Source: Brevundimonas vesicularis NBRC 12165 (GTDB lineage: Bacteria > Pseudomonadota > Alphaproteobacteria > Caulobacterales > Caulobacteraceae). From it: a stretch of DNA of 64,000 bases. Below, piece after piece: positions 8,712 through 16,845 of the stretch. The DNA lies in NCBI RefSeq assembly GCF_001592205.1, contig NZ_BCWM01000015.1, forward strand, positions 28,913 to 92,912. Direction: 5' to 3'. The notes beneath the pieces were generated by a model. That model made no database searches. It was given only the letters and a program-made list of their open reading frames with translations, and was not told where the DNA came from. How positions within the stretch are numbered: the first letter of the stretch is position 1; every line of letters starts with the position of its first letter. Position numbers and translations under genes: made by a program.

Positions 8712-10363
8712 GCCTTCTTCAGCCCCAGCATCCCCAGCCAGCCGCCGCTCGTCAGAAGAGCGACATCCAGCAGGGCCAGCGGCAGGGGCGTCGAAACCGG
8801 CGCGGCGATGAAGCGCGAACGCCAGTCCGGGCCGAACTTGGCCTTGTAGCTGCGCAAACCCTGGAAGCCGTAGAGCGCCCCGCCCTCTTCGAACACCAGG
8901 GCGCCGACGCGAGCGAAGACCGGCGCGATGCGACGATCCTCCAGCCCAGCCAGCGGCGCCATGCCCAGGTCGAAGCTGGCCAAGCCTTCCGCCTTGGCCC
9001 ACTGGGCGCAGCGAATGAACAGATAGTCCATCACCCCATGCGGCGCGTCCGGCCGATGGCGCATCAGATCCACCGCCGCTTCGTCCGGCGAGGTCAGCAG
9101 ATTGGCGAAGGCGACGATGCGGCCGCCCTCCTTGACCACCGCCAGCGGCGTCAGGTCCAGATAGTCGACGTCGAAGCGCCCCAAGGAGAAGGATTTCTCC
9201 GAGCCCTCGTGCATGGCCAGCCAGGCGTCCGAAATCTCGCGCAGCTCGTCCGCGATCGCTGCGGCCGAACCGGGCGGAAGAACCTCGAACGAGGAGCCTT
9301 CACGCTCGGCGCGATTGATGGCTGTGCGAAGGTTCTGCTTGCCCTTGCCCTCGATGGAGAACCGGTGGGCGTCGATCACGGCCGTCTCGCCGACCTTGCG
9401 CACCGCCAGTCCCATGGTCGCCAGATCGCCCAGCACCTCTTCGCTGACCGAATAGAAGACCGCCGCCCCGCCATAGCTGTCGGCCATCTCGGCGAAGGAC
9501 CAAAGCAGCTCCAGCCGTTCGCTCTTGAGCCCCGCCGGCTCGCCCATGGCGATCCAGCGCCGCCCCCGCACGTGATAGGCCAGGAAGCTGGAACCCGACG
9601 GGCTGAACATCAGCGCCTTATCGCCCAGCATGGCCAGCCAGGCCTCGGGCGTGGCCGTATCGGCGGTCTGCAGCGCCTGGAGCGCGCGATCGATGTCGGC
9701 CTTGCTGGCCGGGCCGTGACTGTGGGCGCCGGGTGAGCTCAACAGCGAGCGGCCGGCCACCACCAGCGTCAGGATCGCCAGAACCAGCCCGGCCCGCAGG
9801 AAGCCGGACGCTTGGCGATCACTCAGGAAGCGCCACCACAGCTCGTCATTATAGGCCACGTCGCGATAGGCGAAGAAGCCCAGCCACAGCATGGCCGCCA
9901 CTACCGCCGTCAGCAGCAACAGCCAGCTCGGCCGCAGCGGCTCGCTGAGACGCGAGCGCCGGTTGAAGGCCGTACGGCACGGCGCCAGAAGGGCGGCGAC
10001 GACCAGCAAATCCGTCGCCTGCTGCCAGTCCAGACCCTTCAGCACCGAGAACACCGCCCCGGCCGCCAGGACGAGCAGGGCGGCCCAATAGGCGCCGCGT
10101 CGACGCCGCCATAGACCCGCCGACAAGAGCAGAAGAAGGAAACCGGCGATGCTGCCGACGAAGTGCGACAGGTCGATCAGGATGGGAGACACGACGCCCG
10201 TCAGCTGACGCAGCCGACTGTCGAACTCGGGCGTCACCGCAGAGGCCAGCATGAGCGCGCCTGCGCCAAAGGCCACCACCGCAAAGATCTGGGGCGTCAG
10301 CTCGAAGGCCAGACCCGCCAGTCGGCGGATCAGACCGGATGTGTGCCGGGGGCGGCTGGACAA
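8708..10363 (-). CDS. Short MprF-like phosphatidylglycerol lysyltransferase (DUF2156)
   Basis: Predicted aminoacyl-phosphatidylglycerol synthase that would add lysine (or another amino acid) from tRNA to membrane phosphatidylglycerol. About six or seven membrane segments fill residues 15-230; the cytosolic DUF2156 domain follows from about 250 to 535, with FLAYHVRGRRWIAMGEP and LRSYKAKFGPDW as typical stretches. Full-length MprF proteins have about 840-870 aa with an N-terminal flippase; at 551 aa this one lacks roughly the first eight helices. The start is TTG behind GAGAGG. It has no partner gene on its strand. Synthase activity is likely by family; the lipid flipping function would have to come from elsewhere. 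Confidence 0.85.
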   Translation of the reverse strand: MSSRPRHTSGLIRRLAGLAFELTPQIFAVVAFGAGALMLASAVTPEFDSRLRQLTGVVSPILIDLSHFVGSIAGFLLLLLSAGLWRRRRGAYWAALLVLAAGAVFSVLKGLDWQQATDLLVVAALLAPCRTAFNRRSRLSEPLRPSWLLLLTAVVAAMLWLGFFAYRDVAYNDELWWRFLSDRQASGFLRAGLVLAILTLVVAGRSLLSSPGAHSHGPASKADIDRALQALQTADTATPEAWLAMLGDKALMFSPSGSSFLAYHVRGRRWIAMGEPAGLKSERLELLWSFAEMADSYGGAAVFYSVSEEVLGDLATMGLAVRKVGETAVIDAHRFSIEGKGKQNLRTAINRAEREGSSFEVLPPGSAAAIADELREISDAWLAMHEGSEKSFSLGRFDVDYLDLTPLAVVKEGGRIVAFANLLTSPDEAAVDLMRHRPDAPHGVMDYLFIRCAQWAKAEGLASFDLGMAPLAGLEDRRIAPVFARVGALVFEEGGALYGFQGLRSYKAKFGPDWRSRFIAAPVSTPLPLALLDVALLTSGGWLGMLGLKKA

Positions 10364-10516
10364 ACGTGGCCTCTCGAATCGCGGATCGCCCGAACATAGA
10401 CCAAGAATCGTCCAACCGGGGCGCTGCCAAGGTCATTTCGGGGCATACGAAACAATCCGTAACAGAGCGAGTATATAGGGGTGCGGGCGTCGGGCCCGTG
10501 CAACTGGGGATGACCC

Positions 10517-11020
10517 ATGAATATCAAGACCGCTCTTCTGGCTGGCGCTGCAGCCGCCTTCATGACCGTCGCGCCGGCTCTGGCGCAAGAAACCACGCCC
10601 GCTCCCGCCGCCGCCCCTGCCGCCGCCCCTGCCGCCGCCGCGTCCTCGCAGCAATCGCTGTCGCTGAACCCCGGATCGAGCGTTTCCGGTCCTGATGGCG
10701 AGTTGGGCAAGCTGGAAGGCGTTCAGAACAATGCTGAAGGCAAGCAGGAGCTTACCGTCCGCGGCGCCGACGGCCAACTTCGCGCCGTGCCGCTGAGCGG
10801 CATCCGTCAGGAAGGAACCGGCGTCGTGGTGGCCTACACGAAGGCCGAGTTTGACGCCGCCGCTCCTATCGCCGGCGCCCCGGCGGCCCCCGCCGCTGAT
10901 CCGGCCGCCGCTCCCGCGCCGACCGCGGAACCTGCGGCCGAACCGACCGATCCGGCGACCACAGAACCGGCGACCCCGGCTCCGGACAGCGCCTCGCCGG
11001 CTCCGACCGAGCCGCAGTAA
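10517..11020 (+). CDS. Exported Ala/Pro-rich protein with PRC-barrel-like core
   Basis: A 167-aa protein with a good Sec signal (MNIKTALLAGAAAAF, cut after ALA). A short Ala/Pro linker made of near-identical codon blocks follows, then a compact core at about residues 50-105 (GPDGELGKLEGV, LRAVPLSGI) that resembles a PRC-barrel: two short beta units with a Gly-rich turn. The last 55 residues are again Ala/Pro/Glu/Thr-rich and likely disordered. Two terminators follow. I cannot give a function; the PRC resemblance is by eye only. Confidence 0.75.
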   Translation: MNIKTALLAGAAAAFMTVAPALAQETTPAPAAAPAAAPAAAASSQQSLSLNPGSSVSGPDGELGKLEGVQNNAEGKQELTVRGADGQLRAVPLSGIRQEGTGVVVAYTKAEFDAAAPIAGAPAAPAADPAAAPAPTAEPAAEPTDPATTEPATPAPDSASPAPTEPQ

Positions 11021-11044
11021 GCCAGTCTTCCAAGGCGCAATGAA

Positions 11045-11075
11045 AAAGGGCGGTCGGGTTTCCCGGCCGCCCTTT
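11045..11075 (+). terminator. Terminator after the Ala/Pro-rich protein gene
   Basis: AAAGGGCGGTCGGG pairs with CCCGGCCGCCCTTT around a TTT loop, with one wobble pair. The A and T flanks make it usable from either strand. Confidence 0.75.
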
Positions 11076-11111
11076 CGTCTGTCCGCAACCCAGCGGCGAC
11101 AGTAGCACAGC

Positions 11112-11143
11112 AAAAAGGGCGGCTCGTAAGAGCCGCCCTTTTT
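11112..11143 (-). terminator. Bidirectional terminator before the GlsB gene end
   Basis: AAAAAGGGCGGCTC and GAGCCGCCCTTTTT form a perfect 14-bp stem with a GTAA loop. It lies 21 bases beyond the GlsB-type stop, and its A/T flanks let it end transcription from both sides. Confidence 0.85.
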
Positions 11144-11164
11144 CCTTATCGACCGACTGCCGGA

Positions 11165-11419
11165 TCAAGCGCGACGCTTGACCAGTCCCAGAAGGAACAG
11201 CAGCAGGCAGGCGCCGAGGAACGCCACGATCAGAGTGACGAAGTTGAAGCCGCCGACCGGCGTGCCGAAGATGTTGTTCGAGATGAAGCCGCCGAGCAGA
11301 GCGCCGATGACGCCGACGATCAGATTCGTCAGCAGGCCGTGATTACGACCCATGACCTTTTCAGCCAGCCAGCCGGCGACGATGCCGATGACGAGCCAAC
11401 CAATGATTCCGAGACCCAT
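11165..11419 (-). CDS. GlsB/YeaQ/YmgE family stress membrane protein
   Basis: An 84-aa protein with three hydrophobic segments and the family's Gly-rich pattern: GLGIIGWLVIGIVAGWLAEK, then GLLTNLIVGVIGALLGGFI, then a final helix ending in KRRA. The start at 11419 is preceded by AAGGAAGGA. Such transglycosylase-associated proteins are often induced by general stress and sit in the inner membrane; no enzymatic activity is established. Length matches the family. Confidence 0.9.
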   Translation of the reverse strand: MGLGIIGWLVIGIVAGWLAEKVMGRNHGLLTNLIVGVIGALLGGFISNNIFGTPVGGFNFVTLIVAFLGACLLLFLLGLVKRRA

Positions 11420-11607
11420 GCTGTGGTTCCTTCCTTTAAAAGCCAAGCTGTTGCAGTAAATGCGGCTCGGGCCATACGGTTGCGTCCTCGTTCCAACCTC
11501 GCCGCAATAAGGCCGAATTCGCGTCAGGCGCGATCCGGCACGGCGATTGCCGTGATCGACGTGTGTCGTCCCGCATCGGGACAGACGTTGAGACGAGGAT
11601 CACCGTC

Positions 11608-11988
11608 ATGGCCGACGACATCGACCTTCATCTGGGCCGCCGCCTGCGCCGCCGTCGCCGCCTGCTGGGCCTGACCCAGCAGCAGTTGGCCGTCCAGGTC
11701 GGCATCCGCTTTCAGCAGATCCAGAAGTACGAATGCGGCGCCAACCGCATCTCCGCCGCGCGCCTGTGGCAGTTGGCCGAGGCGCTGGAAACGCCCGTCG
11801 CCTATTTCTACGATGGCCTGGCCGAGGCGATGGAGGCCGACGCACCGACTCCCAAGGCCGGCGAAGTCTTTTCGCGCAAGGAAACGCTGGATCTGATCCA
11901 AGCCTACTATCAGCTGGACGAACGGCCCCGCCGGCGTTTGCTGGATCTGGCCAAGTCCCTGCATGCGGGCGACGCGGCCGCCGCCTGA
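11608..11988 (+). CDS. XRE-family transcriptional regulator
   Basis: A 126-aa Cro/CI-type regulator. The helix-turn-helix lies at about residues 20-45 (LTQQQLAVQVGIRFQQIQKYECG), followed by RISAARLWQLAEALETPVAYFYDGL, a pattern common to small alphaproteobacterial XRE proteins. The C-terminal part (SRKETLDLIQAYYQLDERPRRRLLDLAKSL) is helical. The ATG at 11608 sits behind GAGGAT; an earlier in-frame start lacks one. The hisN gene follows by 70 bases on the same strand, perhaps by chance. Targets unknown. Confidence 0.88.
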   Translation: MADDIDLHLGRRLRRRRRLLGLTQQQLAVQVGIRFQQIQKYECGANRISAARLWQLAEALETPVAYFYDGLAEAMEADAPTPKAGEVFSRKETLDLIQAYYQLDERPRRRLLDLAKSLHAGDAAAA

Positions 11989-12058
11989 TCTGCGCGTCTC
12001 CCCGATCTGCACGTCTCAAGGGGCGCCCATGCCGGCGAAAGCGCGGTAAGGGAATCCC

Positions 12059-12844
12059 ATGACCGAATACGAAGCCTTCGCCATCGAACTGGCGCGCGAA
12101 GCCGCGCGCGTGACCCTGCCCTTCTTCCGCTCGGACATTGGGCATGAGGACAAGGGCGGCGCGGCTGGCTTCGATCCCGTCACAGAAGCCGACAAGCAGG
12201 CTGAGGCCGCCATCCGCCGCCTGATCGCCGCCCGCTATCCCGACCACGGCGTCATCGGCGAGGAGTATGGCGAGGATCGGCCGGACGTCGAGCACGTCTG
12301 GGTGCTGGATCCCATCGACGGCACGCGCGCCTTCATCTCGGGCCTGCCGCTGTGGACCACGCTGATCGCCCTTCGCACGGCCGGCAAGCCGACCGTCGGC
12401 GTCATCGCCCAGCCCTATCTGGACGAAATCTTTATCGGCGGCCCGTCCGGCGCGCGCCTGTTGCGCGGCGATGTCGAGACGCCGCTGGCCGTGCGGTCCT
12501 GCGAGACGCTGACCGACGCCGTCATCTCGACCACGGACCCCGACATCTTCAACGGCGCGGAACTGGGCGCCTGGACCCAGGTGCGAGCGACCGCCCGCCT
12601 GGCGCGCCTGGGCTGCGACGCCTACGCCTACGCCATGGTGGCGGCGGGCAAGATGGATCTGGTCGCCGAGACCAGCCTGAAGCCCTGGGACTGGTCAGCC
12701 CTCGTGCCCGTCATCGAGGCGGCGGGCGGGAAGGTCATCAACTGGCGCGGCGCAGCGCCGGACGACAAGGGCCAGATCCTGGCCGTCGGCGACGCGCGAC
12801 TGATCGATCAGGCCCTGGTGACACTGAAACGCGCGGCCGCCTGA
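12059..12844 (+). CDS. hisN: Histidinol-phosphatase, inositol-monophosphatase type (HisN)
   Basis: Predicted to remove phosphate from L-histidinol phosphate, the eighth step of histidine synthesis, in organisms that use an IMPase-fold enzyme. The metal site is seen as GEEYG, then WVLDPIDGTRAFISG, and near the C terminus KPWDWSALVPVIEAAGG. The 261-aa length and the TRAF (rather than TNF) variant match the HisN group, though related IMPase members with other substrates cannot be excluded. AAGGGAA precedes the ATG. It is not next to other his genes here. Confidence 0.85.
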   Translation: MTEYEAFAIELAREAARVTLPFFRSDIGHEDKGGAAGFDPVTEADKQAEAAIRRLIAARYPDHGVIGEEYGEDRPDVEHVWVLDPIDGTRAFISGLPLWTTLIALRTAGKPTVGVIAQPYLDEIFIGGPSGARLLRGDVETPLAVRSCETLTDAVISTTDPDIFNGAELGAWTQVRATARLARLGCDAYAYAMVAAGKMDLVAETSLKPWDWSALVPVIEAAGGKVINWRGAAPDDKGQILAVGDARLIDQALVTLKRAAA

Positions 12845-12919
12845 CGCTCACACCTGGCGCATATTGACGCAGGTCGCGAGACGGCGTCAGGGTGCGGACG
12901 GTTGAGGGGACGGATTTCG

Positions 12920-13495
12920 ATGGCTGGGCTGTCCAAACTGGTTGTCGGCGTCGATGTGCCCTGGGTCACGAGTTGGAGCGGCGAGGAGATCACGAGCGCC
13001 GCGCCGTGCCGAACCGTCGGCGGCCGTCTCGCCCTGATGCAGGCCAGCGCGCTCGGCAGTGGCAAGCCGCAATATTCGAAGAACCATCTGGTCCGACAAC
13101 GCCTGACAGTCGCGCGCATGCTGTGCCCGATGTGCGGCGAGCCGACTGAGGATAGCGATCGCTGGACCCAGATCGCCGCGCGACGGTGCGCCGGTCAGCT
13201 CAGGGCGCGCGGCGGTCAGGTTCGCGCCGACATCGCCGACGACCGGGTCATGATCGACGCCGGCTCGATCGCGCCCCTGCACCGCCGCTGCGTCGACCGC
13301 TCGATGAAATACTGCCCGCACCTGCGCGCCAGCGACGACGTGATGGTCATGCGCTTCCCGCGCGAGTGGATCGTTCTGCCGCTGCTGGTCAAGGCGGAGA
13401 CCGGCCCCGGCGTCGCTGTCGCCTTCCTGCAGCTATGCGGCGTCACCCAGACGATCGACCGACGCTGGCGCGCCGAGGGTCTTACAAGAGTTTAA
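12920..13495 (+). CDS. Cys-rich protein of unknown function
   Basis: Not recognised. The 191-aa frame starts behind GAGGGGA, which supports the start. It holds a likely metal-binding set: CPMCG near residue 70, ARRCAG, then LHRRC and, ten residues on, YCPHL. A CxxC followed by HxxC and CP is compatible with a small zinc finger of treble-clef type. The N-terminal half has PCRTVGGRLALMQAS; the C-terminal half is hydrophobic (EWIVLPLLVKAETGPG). There is no signal peptide. It stands between hisN and an exported S41-like gene with 65-75 base gaps. Similar Cys patterns occur in phage-derived proteins, but no other phage sign is near. Confidence 0.7.
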   Translation: MAGLSKLVVGVDVPWVTSWSGEEITSAAPCRTVGGRLALMQASALGSGKPQYSKNHLVRQRLTVARMLCPMCGEPTEDSDRWTQIAARRCAGQLRARGGQVRADIADDRVMIDAGSIAPLHRRCVDRSMKYCPHLRASDDVMVMRFPREWIVLPLLVKAETGPGVAVAFLQLCGVTQTIDRRWRAEGLTRV

Positions 13496-13560
13496 CTGGT
13501 TCAATCCCGCCCGCGCGGTCCACAAGGTGGCGAGACAATCGCTTACGGAGCGGGACGAAG

Positions 13561-14787
13561 ATGGATCGGCGCCTCATGTTAAAGGCCGCGCTGGGGGCTG
13601 CGGTGACACCGGCGATAAGTAGCGCAGCGTGGGCGGCCGAACCCGATCACGACGTCACCTTCCTAAACGATTTCGATGAGTTGTGGGAAACTCTACGGGA
13701 TCGTTACTGCTTCTTTTCGGACAAGCGCACGGACTGGAATCGAGTCCGGTCCCTCTATCGCCCCCTGGCGCGATCGGCGGAGTCTGACGACGCTTTCGGC
13801 GAGGTCCTGCGTCGCACCCTGGCCGAACTCTACGATCCCCATACCTCGCTGGCGGATCCGCCCGCCGGCTCTCCAAGATTGCCGATTTCCGATCTGATCG
13901 CCGATTGGGGCAACGGTCAGGCCGTGGTGACCGCCATTGATGAGGACAGCGTGGCGTCTGAGGTCGGCCTTCGTCTCGGCGACGTGATCCTGACCGTGGA
14001 CGACCGCCCGGTCGCGGCTGTGGCCCACGATCTGCTGCCGAAATGCCTGAGCCGGCCGGATCAGGCGGCCCGGGCCTATGCCCTGAACAGTGCCGTCGCC
14101 GGCCGTCGCGGTCAGCCGCGTCGCTATCAGGTGGCGACCGGATCAGCCGCGCCGCGCGACCTGCTTCTTCCGATCCGCCAATCTGCGCCCAAGCCGAATG
14201 TCGAATGGCGCAGGCTGGACGACGGCGTCGGCTATGTCGCCATTCGCAGCTTTGCGGACGATGCGGTGACGGAAAGCTTTGATCAAGCCTTGGCCGAGTT
14301 CCGCGACGCGCCAGGCCTCATCATCGACGTGCGTGACAATGGTGGGGGCGACACCGCCATCGCGCGCCCGATCATGGGCCGGTTCATCAGCGAGACGAAG
14401 CCCTACGCCCTGATGCGGCGGCGGCAGGGGCGAGGCCTCGGCGACTTCTGGACCGAGACGGTCGAGCCGCGCGGGCCGTTTACCTACGCCCGCCCGGTCG
14501 TCGTCCTGACGAACCATTGGAGCGGCAGCATGGCCGAGGGTTTTCCCATGGGCATGCGGGGGCTGGGTCGCGCCACGGTCGTCGGCACGCCCATGATGGG
14601 GCTGGGCGCGGCGGTCTTTCCCATCACCCTCGACCGTACCGGCGTCAAAGCCCAGTATTCCGCCGAACCCGTCTATGACGTGAAAGGCCAGCCCCGTTGG
14701 CTGATGCAGCCGGACGTGGCTGTGCCCGAAGCCGAGGACATTCTGGCGGCGGGCCGTCGCGTTCTGGCCGCCGCGACAGCCGCCTAG
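13561..14787 (+). CDS. Exported S41 family peptidase-like protein with PDZ domain
   Basis: A 408-aa relative of tail-specific proteases. A twin-Arg-like signal (MDRRLMLKAALG) ends near AWAAE. An S41 N-terminal segment follows (DFDELWETLRDRYCFF, then LAELYDPHTSL), then a PDZ-like stretch (AVVTAIDEDSVASEVGLRLGDVIL) and the S41 core (VRDNGGGDT, NHWSGSMAEGF). The nucleophile Ser is present in SGSMAEG, but the Lys of the CtpA Ser-Lys pair is replaced by Leu (GLG for GKG), so it fits the S41B type better or may be inactive. The long upstream frame ahead of 13561 is not part of the gene. Its stop overlaps the convergent hydrolase. Confidence 0.85.
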   Translation: MDRRLMLKAALGAAVTPAISSAAWAAEPDHDVTFLNDFDELWETLRDRYCFFSDKRTDWNRVRSLYRPLARSAESDDAFGEVLRRTLAELYDPHTSLADPPAGSPRLPISDLIADWGNGQAVVTAIDEDSVASEVGLRLGDVILTVDDRPVAAVAHDLLPKCLSRPDQAARAYALNSAVAGRRGQPRRYQVATGSAAPRDLLLPIRQSAPKPNVEWRRLDDGVGYVAIRSFADDAVTESFDQALAEFRDAPGLIIDVRDNGGGDTAIARPIMGRFISETKPYALMRRRQGRGLGDFWTETVEPRGPFTYARPVVVLTNHWSGSMAEGFPMGMRGLGRATVVGTPMMGLGAAVFPITLDRTGVKAQYSAEPVYDVKGQPRWLMQPDVAVPEAEDILAAGRRVLAAATAA

Positions 14788-15833
14788 CCGACCGACGACG
14801 TCTCCGCCGTCACGTCCGCAGTCCTCGCCGATGAAACGGTGACCGCGTCGGCCGCAGGGGCGACCAGATCGGCCATGGCGTCGAATTCGTTCAGGAAGAC
14901 CGCGCGCAGGTCGTCGGCCTCCATGATGACCTCGTGCTTGGCGACGGCGACCTCGACGTAGCGGCCGCGCGGGATGCGTTTGGCGGCCCAGTGGTTGGTC
15001 TGTTTCCACACCACGTCGTCGGCGCTGGCCTGGACGATCACGACCGGCGCCTTGACCGCCTTCAAGGCCTTGGGCTTTAAGGCCCGCTCGCCCGCGTCCA
15101 GCGCAAAGGCCAGCCAGCCATAGGTGGGACCGCCGATGGCCAGGTGCGGACAGGCGTAAAGCTGCTGACGCCACATCTCGTATCGGCTCTCGTCCGAGGT
15201 CAGGGCGTCCTCGGCGAAGTTGTGGTCGAACGGATCGTCGGGGTCGCCCAGGATGTAGTCGCCGGCCTGGCCGTGGCGAATGTTCCAGCGCACCACCAGC
15301 TTGACCGACCACATCGACCGCTTGCCGGTCTTGATCCGCAGCATGGGGCTGGACAGGACCGCGCCCGCGAACCGGCTCTCGCCGCTTTCCAGCGTCAGCA
15401 GGTTCAGACAGGCGCCCATCGAATGGCCGACCATGATCCAGGGCTTGGGACACTGGTCTTCATAGGCGTTCAGCAGGCGGTTGTAGTCGTCCAGAAACTC
15501 CTCGACCGCACGGGCGTGCCCCTTCAGCCGATCCGGCAAGAGCCGCGCCGACAGCCCCTGGCCGCGCCAGTCGTGGGTCAGCACGCACCAGCCGCGCGCC
15601 AGGAAGTTGCCGATCACCTCATAGTATTTTTCGATCGGCTCGGTGCGGCCGGGGCTGAGCACCACGGTGCCGCGCACCTTGTCCGCAGCGAGATGAGACG
15701 GCTTCCACAGCCCGGCGCGCAGGCGCATTCCGCCCGCGCCGCGAAACCAGTCGCCCTTTCCGCCGGGCGGCGGGGCGGCGCCGGGAACCCCCATCAACGG
15801 GGCGTTGGCGGCGAAGGCTTGGGCGCGGTTCAC
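14784..15833 (-). CDS. Alpha/beta hydrolase, lysophospholipase-like
   Basis: A 349-aa serine hydrolase of the Hydrolase_4 type. The nucleophile elbow is GHSMGA near residue 136; an upstream THDWRGQGLS segment is typical of lysophospholipases and monoacylglycerol lipases, and the acid and His lie in the last 90 residues (ASADDVV, KHEVIMEAD). The start is GTG and overlaps the stop of the upstream methyltransferase-like gene as GTGA, so the two are coupled. The C terminus overlaps the convergent S41 gene by 4 bases. No signal peptide. Substrate unknown. Confidence 0.88.
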   Translation of the reverse strand: MNRAQAFAANAPLMGVPGAAPPPGGKGDWFRGAGGMRLRAGLWKPSHLAADKVRGTVVLSPGRTEPIEKYYEVIGNFLARGWCVLTHDWRGQGLSARLLPDRLKGHARAVEEFLDDYNRLLNAYEDQCPKPWIMVGHSMGACLNLLTLESGESRFAGAVLSSPMLRIKTGKRSMWSVKLVVRWNIRHGQAGDYILGDPDDPFDHNFAEDALTSDESRYEMWRQQLYACPHLAIGGPTYGWLAFALDAGERALKPKALKAVKAPVVIVQASADDVVWKQTNHWAAKRIPRGRYVEVAVAKHEVIMEADDLRAVFLNEFDAMADLVAPAADAVTVSSARTADVTAETSSVG

Positions 15834-16750
15834 TCGGGCTTCCTGAACTTCAAGGTCATGCGATCGCTCTCGCCGATCGCGTCATATTTGGATCGGTCGA
15901 AGGCGGGGTCCGCCGGTTCGCCGCGCGGCGCCGTCAGGCGCGTGGGCGCCAGGGTGTCGACGCCGAACGGGTGATCCTTGGTGTCTTCCGGATTGGCGTT
16001 GATCTCGGACGCCTCGACGAAAACGAAGCCCGCCTCGGCAGCCAACTGGCGCACGAAGGCTTCCTGCACATAGCCGTTGGCCGCGACCGGATCCTGATCC
16101 TGCGCAGGGGCCAGCCGGTGCTGTTCGATGCCCAGGATGCCACCCGGGCGAAGGGCGGCGAAGGCGTCGGCGAAGGCCTTTTCCGCAATGCCTGCCGCCA
16201 TCCAGCCATGCAGGGTCCGCATGAACAGGCACATCTCGGCCGTACCCGCCGCGATTACCGGACCGGACCCCGCGCCGAAGACCGAAAACTGCGGTTCTCC
16301 ATAGAGCTTCTTGTCGCTGGAGAACCGGGTGCGGAAGGCGGTGTTCAGCACGGCCTGCGCCGGATCGGCGGTCGGCCCCTCGGGGAACAGGGCTGCGACA
16401 TAGGTGCCCGCCCCCTTGGCCAGATAGGGCGCCAGGATTTCGGTGTACCAGCCGCTGCCGGGCCAGAACTCCACCACCGTCATCTTGGGTTGAAGGCCGA
16501 AGAACCGCAGCGTCTCCATCGGGTGACGGAAGGCGTCGCGCGCCTTGTCTTGGGCCGAGCGCCAAGATCCCTCAACCGCCCATTCCAGCGAGCCTTCCGG
16601 CGGCCCCGCGGGTGTGGGCGGCGCGGCGGGCGCCTTTGCGGCCTCGTCCTTGCGCCCGCAAGCCGCCACGCCGGTCAGCCCCAGCGCCGCAGCGCCGCTC
16701 AGCAGAAACCGACGCGACAATCCGCTCGCGCTCGCCAGACGATCAGCCAT
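15830..16750 (-). CDS. Exported methyltransferase-fold lipoprotein (COG4798-like), copy 1
   Basis: A 306-aa protein with a class I SAM methyltransferase-like core but an export signal: SRRFLLSGAAALGLTG followed by VAAC, which reads as a combined Tat/lipoprotein signal. The motif I region is VVEFWPGSGWY, close to the usual ExGxGxG. LRPGGILGIEQH and a shared end (AIGESDRMTLKFRKPE) link it to the next gene upstream. GGAGG lies six bases before the ATG. SAM is not known in the periplasm, so methyl transfer there is doubtful. It is followed by an overlapping hydrolase gene. Family clear, role unknown. Confidence 0.82.
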   Translation of the reverse strand: MADRLASASGLSRRFLLSGAAALGLTGVAACGRKDEAAKAPAAPPTPAGPPEGSLEWAVEGSWRSAQDKARDAFRHPMETLRFFGLQPKMTVVEFWPGSGWYTEILAPYLAKGAGTYVAALFPEGPTADPAQAVLNTAFRTRFSSDKKLYGEPQFSVFGAGSGPVIAAGTAEMCLFMRTLHGWMAAGIAEKAFADAFAALRPGGILGIEQHRLAPAQDQDPVAANGYVQEAFVRQLAAEAGFVFVEASEINANPEDTKDHPFGVDTLAPTRLTAPRGEPADPAFDRSKYDAIGESDRMTLKFRKPE

Positions 16751-16845
16751 TCAAAACCTCCGCAGGACGCCGGGACCCGCGTCCGACGCACCCTGACGCC
16801 TTGGGCTTAATCGGGTTCGCAGGTCCGGTCAAAACGCAAGACGGC

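Noticed and set aside
10598..10645. Tandem repeat GCC/CCC blocks
   Set aside because: They encode the Ala/Pro linker of an exported protein and are not an independent repeat or array.
13186..13560. N-terminal extension of the S41-like gene
   Set aside because: The upstream codons overlap the Cys-rich gene in another frame; the signal peptide starts at 13561.
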